Source: Rhizophlyctis rosea (taxonomy: Eukaryota; Chytridiomycota; Chytridiomycetes; Rhizophlyctidales; Rhizophlyctidaceae). From it: a DNA stretch of 64,000 nt. The notes under the pieces are model-generated. The model was given only the letters and a program-made list of their open reading frames with translations, did no database searches and was not told the DNA's origin. Within the stretch, counting starts at the first letter, position 1. Every line of letters begins with the position of its first letter. The stretch covers positions 1-64,000 of the forward strand of contig JADGJC010000166.1 in assembly GCA_027596075.1 (NCBI GenBank). The letters run 5' to 3'. This document shows positions 60,851-64,000 of the stretch, one piece after another. The translations under genes and the position numbers were made by a program.

Positions 60851-63377
60851 TCTCTCCCCCCTGCAAAGTTCAACCGCATATTGCGGCTTTGCCTTGTCGC
60901 CCTGGGCAATCCAGCCAAGAGTCCCTCCTCATTTTCATATCGGATTTTCCCGAGACACAGAGACTTCATCCCAATATCGAATCTTCCGATGGCGACGCAT
61001 TGACGGGGTCAACAAATCCACCACCATCAAGCCAAAAATCAACACCCAAGACATCAGAACCTCTTTGTCTCTGTTCCCCCCGACCATTCCTCCTTCACTC
61101 GCCTGTTGTGATCGCCTCCTCTACATAGATTGCTAAAGGTGCGTTTTCGCTGTTGACCAAACCACAAAAAAACAAGCGCGCGTGGGGGGAAAGTGTTTGT
61201 GATCTATTTATGCTTGTGCGAGATCGAGTGGGCAATTTCAAGGGGTCCTATCTGCAGCTCGCGGACTGCGCAACGTCAATGCACATATGCCGTGCTTTGA
61301 GCAGCCCTGCCACCCTGTAGACCCAAGTGTTCTTGCATAGTATATGCAGCATGGTAGTGCTCATGCATGCCGCACTAAGCCGCGTTCAGGCTTCCCAGCA
61401 GTCGGAGGGATAAACGGCGTTTGGTGGCGGACTCGGGGGGAGACGCATAATGAAAAGCAATCCTCAAACGGAGTTTCCCCACACACTTATACACATATGT
61501 GCCTTTGGCGCGATCGTATATACCCGAAGTCTAAATGGGGGTTTCCCTTCCTCTTTGCGTCCCTTTCTTCATTGCAGGGGCGTGTTTTGGTTTTCCTTAG
61601 ATAGGGTAGAGTGGAAGCAACACGCCTAGAAATCCCTCCCTCCCTGCGCATCGACAGTGACATACTCTCCTCCGTTACTTCTTCTGGGTGAGAATGGAAC
61701 TATAGTTTGGGGTGAGTGTTGGTGTGTGAGGAATGACTATAGATGTTGGTTATATGCGTGGGAAAGGACGAAGACCAAGATGGGATCCAGCGGGAGGGAC
61801 TGGAGAGGGTTGATCGGGACGGCTTCTTTGTTTGTTTACATGTGTTTATTGGGGTGCACCCTTGAAGTGCTACGATTGAGGGTGGTCACTTCATGAAGGG
61901 TGCTCCGATGGGAAGGACGCGGAAGTTTCATCGGGCGACATTGGGTCTCAAGTCCTGCACATCTGGACGAGGCGAGGGGTCAGTGCCAGTCCTGTGGAGC
62001 CGACAGATGCAGGCATGCTTATGCAGCATGGTGTCTCTTGTTTTTCGGATGCATGGAGAGCGTGCGTATCTTGGGGACTGATTAGTTGATGAAGCGGGGC
62101 GCTGTTGATGTTACTCGCATGATGCGGGTTATGAAACCAGGTGACCAGGTGACATATCCCCTCCGCTGTGTGGGAAGACGCACAGGCAGCTTCGGATTCA
62201 GGGGAAAGTAGCCGTATCAGTGCGTATGAGTGCATACTAGTGACCTGGTTTCGGTCGATATGTAATAGGACGTCGTCGTCTTGAGTTGTGTATTGGTGGT
62301 CGGAGGGTCGGGGGAACGCCATATCATCCCCCATACCACACTCTCGTCCCCATCCTGACATCATTATCGGGATGTTTGACTGCGGATTTGATCTGTTTAG
62401 TGTGCAGTCCGTAACAACGACCCGTGGCCTATGACGTAGCTAATAGTCATCTCGTTCTCTTTGCTTCTCTCACTTCAGTCTAGAGCACATAAGCACTGTC
62501 ACACGTCCCCAATCATACACTCGGGCCCACGACGCGATTCCACCAGCCATACACATATACATATCATAACGCGTCACACGACAAGATACATTCGTAGAAA
62601 GCTTAATCCAAATCATACCCCAGGATAACACGCTGATAGGTGAGTAGTGCTTTGCGAGCTGTACTGGGGTTGAAACCTGGTGAGGGTTTAGGAGTTTGTG
62701 AAACCGTGGGGGTGGGAATGTCGGCACCACTTTGTTTGGCACTTGCAAGGTGGCGGTAGGGAAGGTGTCAGAGTGCGTAGTGTTGTGCTCACTGCCGACG
62801 CATATGTATATCATTGGAGGGAGGTTATGGAGAGCGACAGTTGCGCATTTCGCCAACAGGGCAAGAGGAGGCGGAAAGACGCGATCTTTCGCTTGCTTTT
62901 GATGGCGCAGTCATAAGGTCGGACAGGATTGCCTTATTGTGGTGGCTCAGACGACGCGTGTGTCTCCCCACCAACAGAACAGCGCAGCACACGGGGATTT
63001 GCTTTAGGTTGGGTTGCTTGCTTTTTCCCCTTTTAAACACCCGCTCTTTGTCCCCTTCCTTCATATGGTGTGTGGGGTGGTGTTATCGGCCATGGGGGTT
63101 GGGAGGAAGAAAGGTGTTCGAGGCTATATATGGTTGGAGAAGCATATCTACTTTGACAGGTGGATACTCGCCCCGATAGTGACGGCAATCATGGGGGATA
63201 GATAGATGGTCGCTCATATTTTGGCCATCAGAACCCTGACACTCTCTCTTCCCTTGATCGCACACACAGCTCACATAACACGAATGCTCCGTGCATCTTG
63301 ACACATACCATAACCCACAGTCACGCAAACAACCAATCCCATCCGACAATCCCCACCACCAACTTACACTCCCGGCA
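60851..63377 (+). promoter_or_regulatory. Possible promoter and 5' leader of the gene at 63378
   Basis: From 60850 to 61135 the plus strand is C/T-rich (CTCTGTTCCCCCCGACC and similar), ending before a GTGCGT donor at 61141. This resembles a 5' leader exon, and the gene at 63378 is the only plus-strand frame downstream. The rest of the interval has no supported coding sequence. This link is speculative. Confidence 0.25.
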
Positions 63378-64000
63378 ATGGTAGTCAACATGTCATCCCC
63401 ACTCCTCATCCCCTCCCACCCATCCCGTCACTACCCACACCGTCCATCTCCACTCTCCGACAACCTCGTCGACGCCGAACCCGCTCCCTCCCACCTCCAC
63501 CCACACCGCTCCTCCCCTCTCTCCTCCTCCCCCCGATCAATCCCCAAACCCGTCGTAGAACCCCACACCCCACCACACGCCTCCCCACCCCCTCCCCGCC
63601 GTTACGGCCTAGGCCTCTTCGACCGCCTCTACCACAACCGCGGATCCTGGCGCCACGTTTACCAACGGCATCACCTCTACTTCCAAGACATACAGAAAAC
63701 CCTCGACAAAATGGGCGGCGGGCTGGACTCTGCTGCCGGTGAATTGCTATTGGACGATGACGAGGACGGAGACGCGTCGTTGCCGGAGCTTGTGAGGAGT
63801 GGTATGGGGGGTGGGAGGTCCGGGTTGTCACCGCTTTCGCCTTTGACGATTGGGGTGGGTGGGTTGCCGGAACCTAGTCCGCCTAGTCCGCCTAGACCGA
63901 GGCGGATGGGAGCGTTGGCGGCGGTGATGGATAGTACTGTTGCGGAGCTGTCGCTTGATGCTTCGTCTTCGGATGATGATTTGATGTCGCCTGGGCCGAG
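63378..64000 (+). CDS. Ser/Pro-rich protein, 5' part only (runs off the window)
   Basis: ATG 63378 (or 63390) opens a frame with no stop for 207 codons to the window end. The N-terminus is Ser/Pro/His-rich and disordered (RPSPLSDNLVDAEP, PHASPPPPRRYGLGLFDRL). A short aromatic, basic stretch follows (NRGSWRHVYQRHHLYFQDI). Next is an acidic loop (LLLDDDEDGDASLPEL), then PSPPSPPRPRRMGALAAV and DASSSDDDLMSPGP. Acidic Ser clusters suggest CK2-type phosphorylation sites. No domain is recognised. The high-scoring minus-strand frame over the same DNA (63831-63406) is an Arg/Gly-rich shadow. Confidence 0.7.
   Translation, partial: MVVNMSSPLLIPSHPSRHYPHRPSPLSDNLVDAEPAPSHLHPHRSSPLSSSPRSIPKPVVEPHTPPHASPPPPRRYGLGLFDRLYHNRGSWRHVYQRHHLYFQDIQKTLDKMGGGLDSAAGELLLDDDEDGDASLPELVRSGMGGGRSGLSPLSPLTIGVGGLPEPSPPSPPRPRRMGALAAVMDSTVAELSLDASSSDDDLMSPGP

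Noticed and set aside
63406..63831. Minus-strand 141-codon frame
   Set aside because: Arg/Gly-rich antisense of the open plus-strand frame; composition is that of a shadow.

Overview
The window is eukaryotic and fungal. Genes are split by short GT-AG introns of about 55-90 nt. They include a velvet-domain regulator, a fungus-specific family, and NACHT-WD40 receptors of the fungal NLR type. Base composition is near-balanced, and F-box/ankyrin proteins are abundant. This suggests a zoosporic, early-diverging (chytrid-like) fungus, but that placement is inference.

Layout. 676-2853 (-): F-box/LRR-like gene. 3317-5895 (-): MACPF-like protein with a C-terminal beta-trefoil-like region. 7018-8242: probably decayed coding sequence, including a PP4R2-like stretch with an in-frame stop. 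8965-10959 (+): F-box/ankyrin gene ANK1, intact. 13615-15661 (+): ANK2, broken by a TAGG duplication. 17802-21360 (+): SPATA20-type thioredoxin-fold gene with a 15-nt microexon. 21630-27076 (-): TIR-NACHT-WD40 receptor (TNL1) with an N-terminal membrane segment and likely lesions. 28354-29978 (-): velvet gene, VelB-like. 30-37.5 kb: gene-poor, with decayed coding sequence and a triplicated repeat. 37815-39977 (-): ANK3, intact. 42.2-46.1 kb: duplicated ANK flanks and relics. 46127-48169 (-): ANK4, with two frameshifts. 52059-56594 (-): second receptor (TNL2), seven exons, intact, 1384 codons. 56.6-63.3 kb: no convincing gene. 63378-64000 (+): start of a Ser/Pro-rich gene that runs off the window.

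The stretch looks like an accessory region. Expanding repeat-protein families (F-box/ankyrin with an unusual exact 30-residue period) undergo birth and death next to two NLRs that carry TIR domains and a MACPF-like gene. The NLRs plausibly sense non-self through WD40 repeats and signal through TIR domains, and the MACPF-like gene could act at membranes. No sequence feature shows that these genes act together. SPATA20 and velvet are conserved genes embedded among them.
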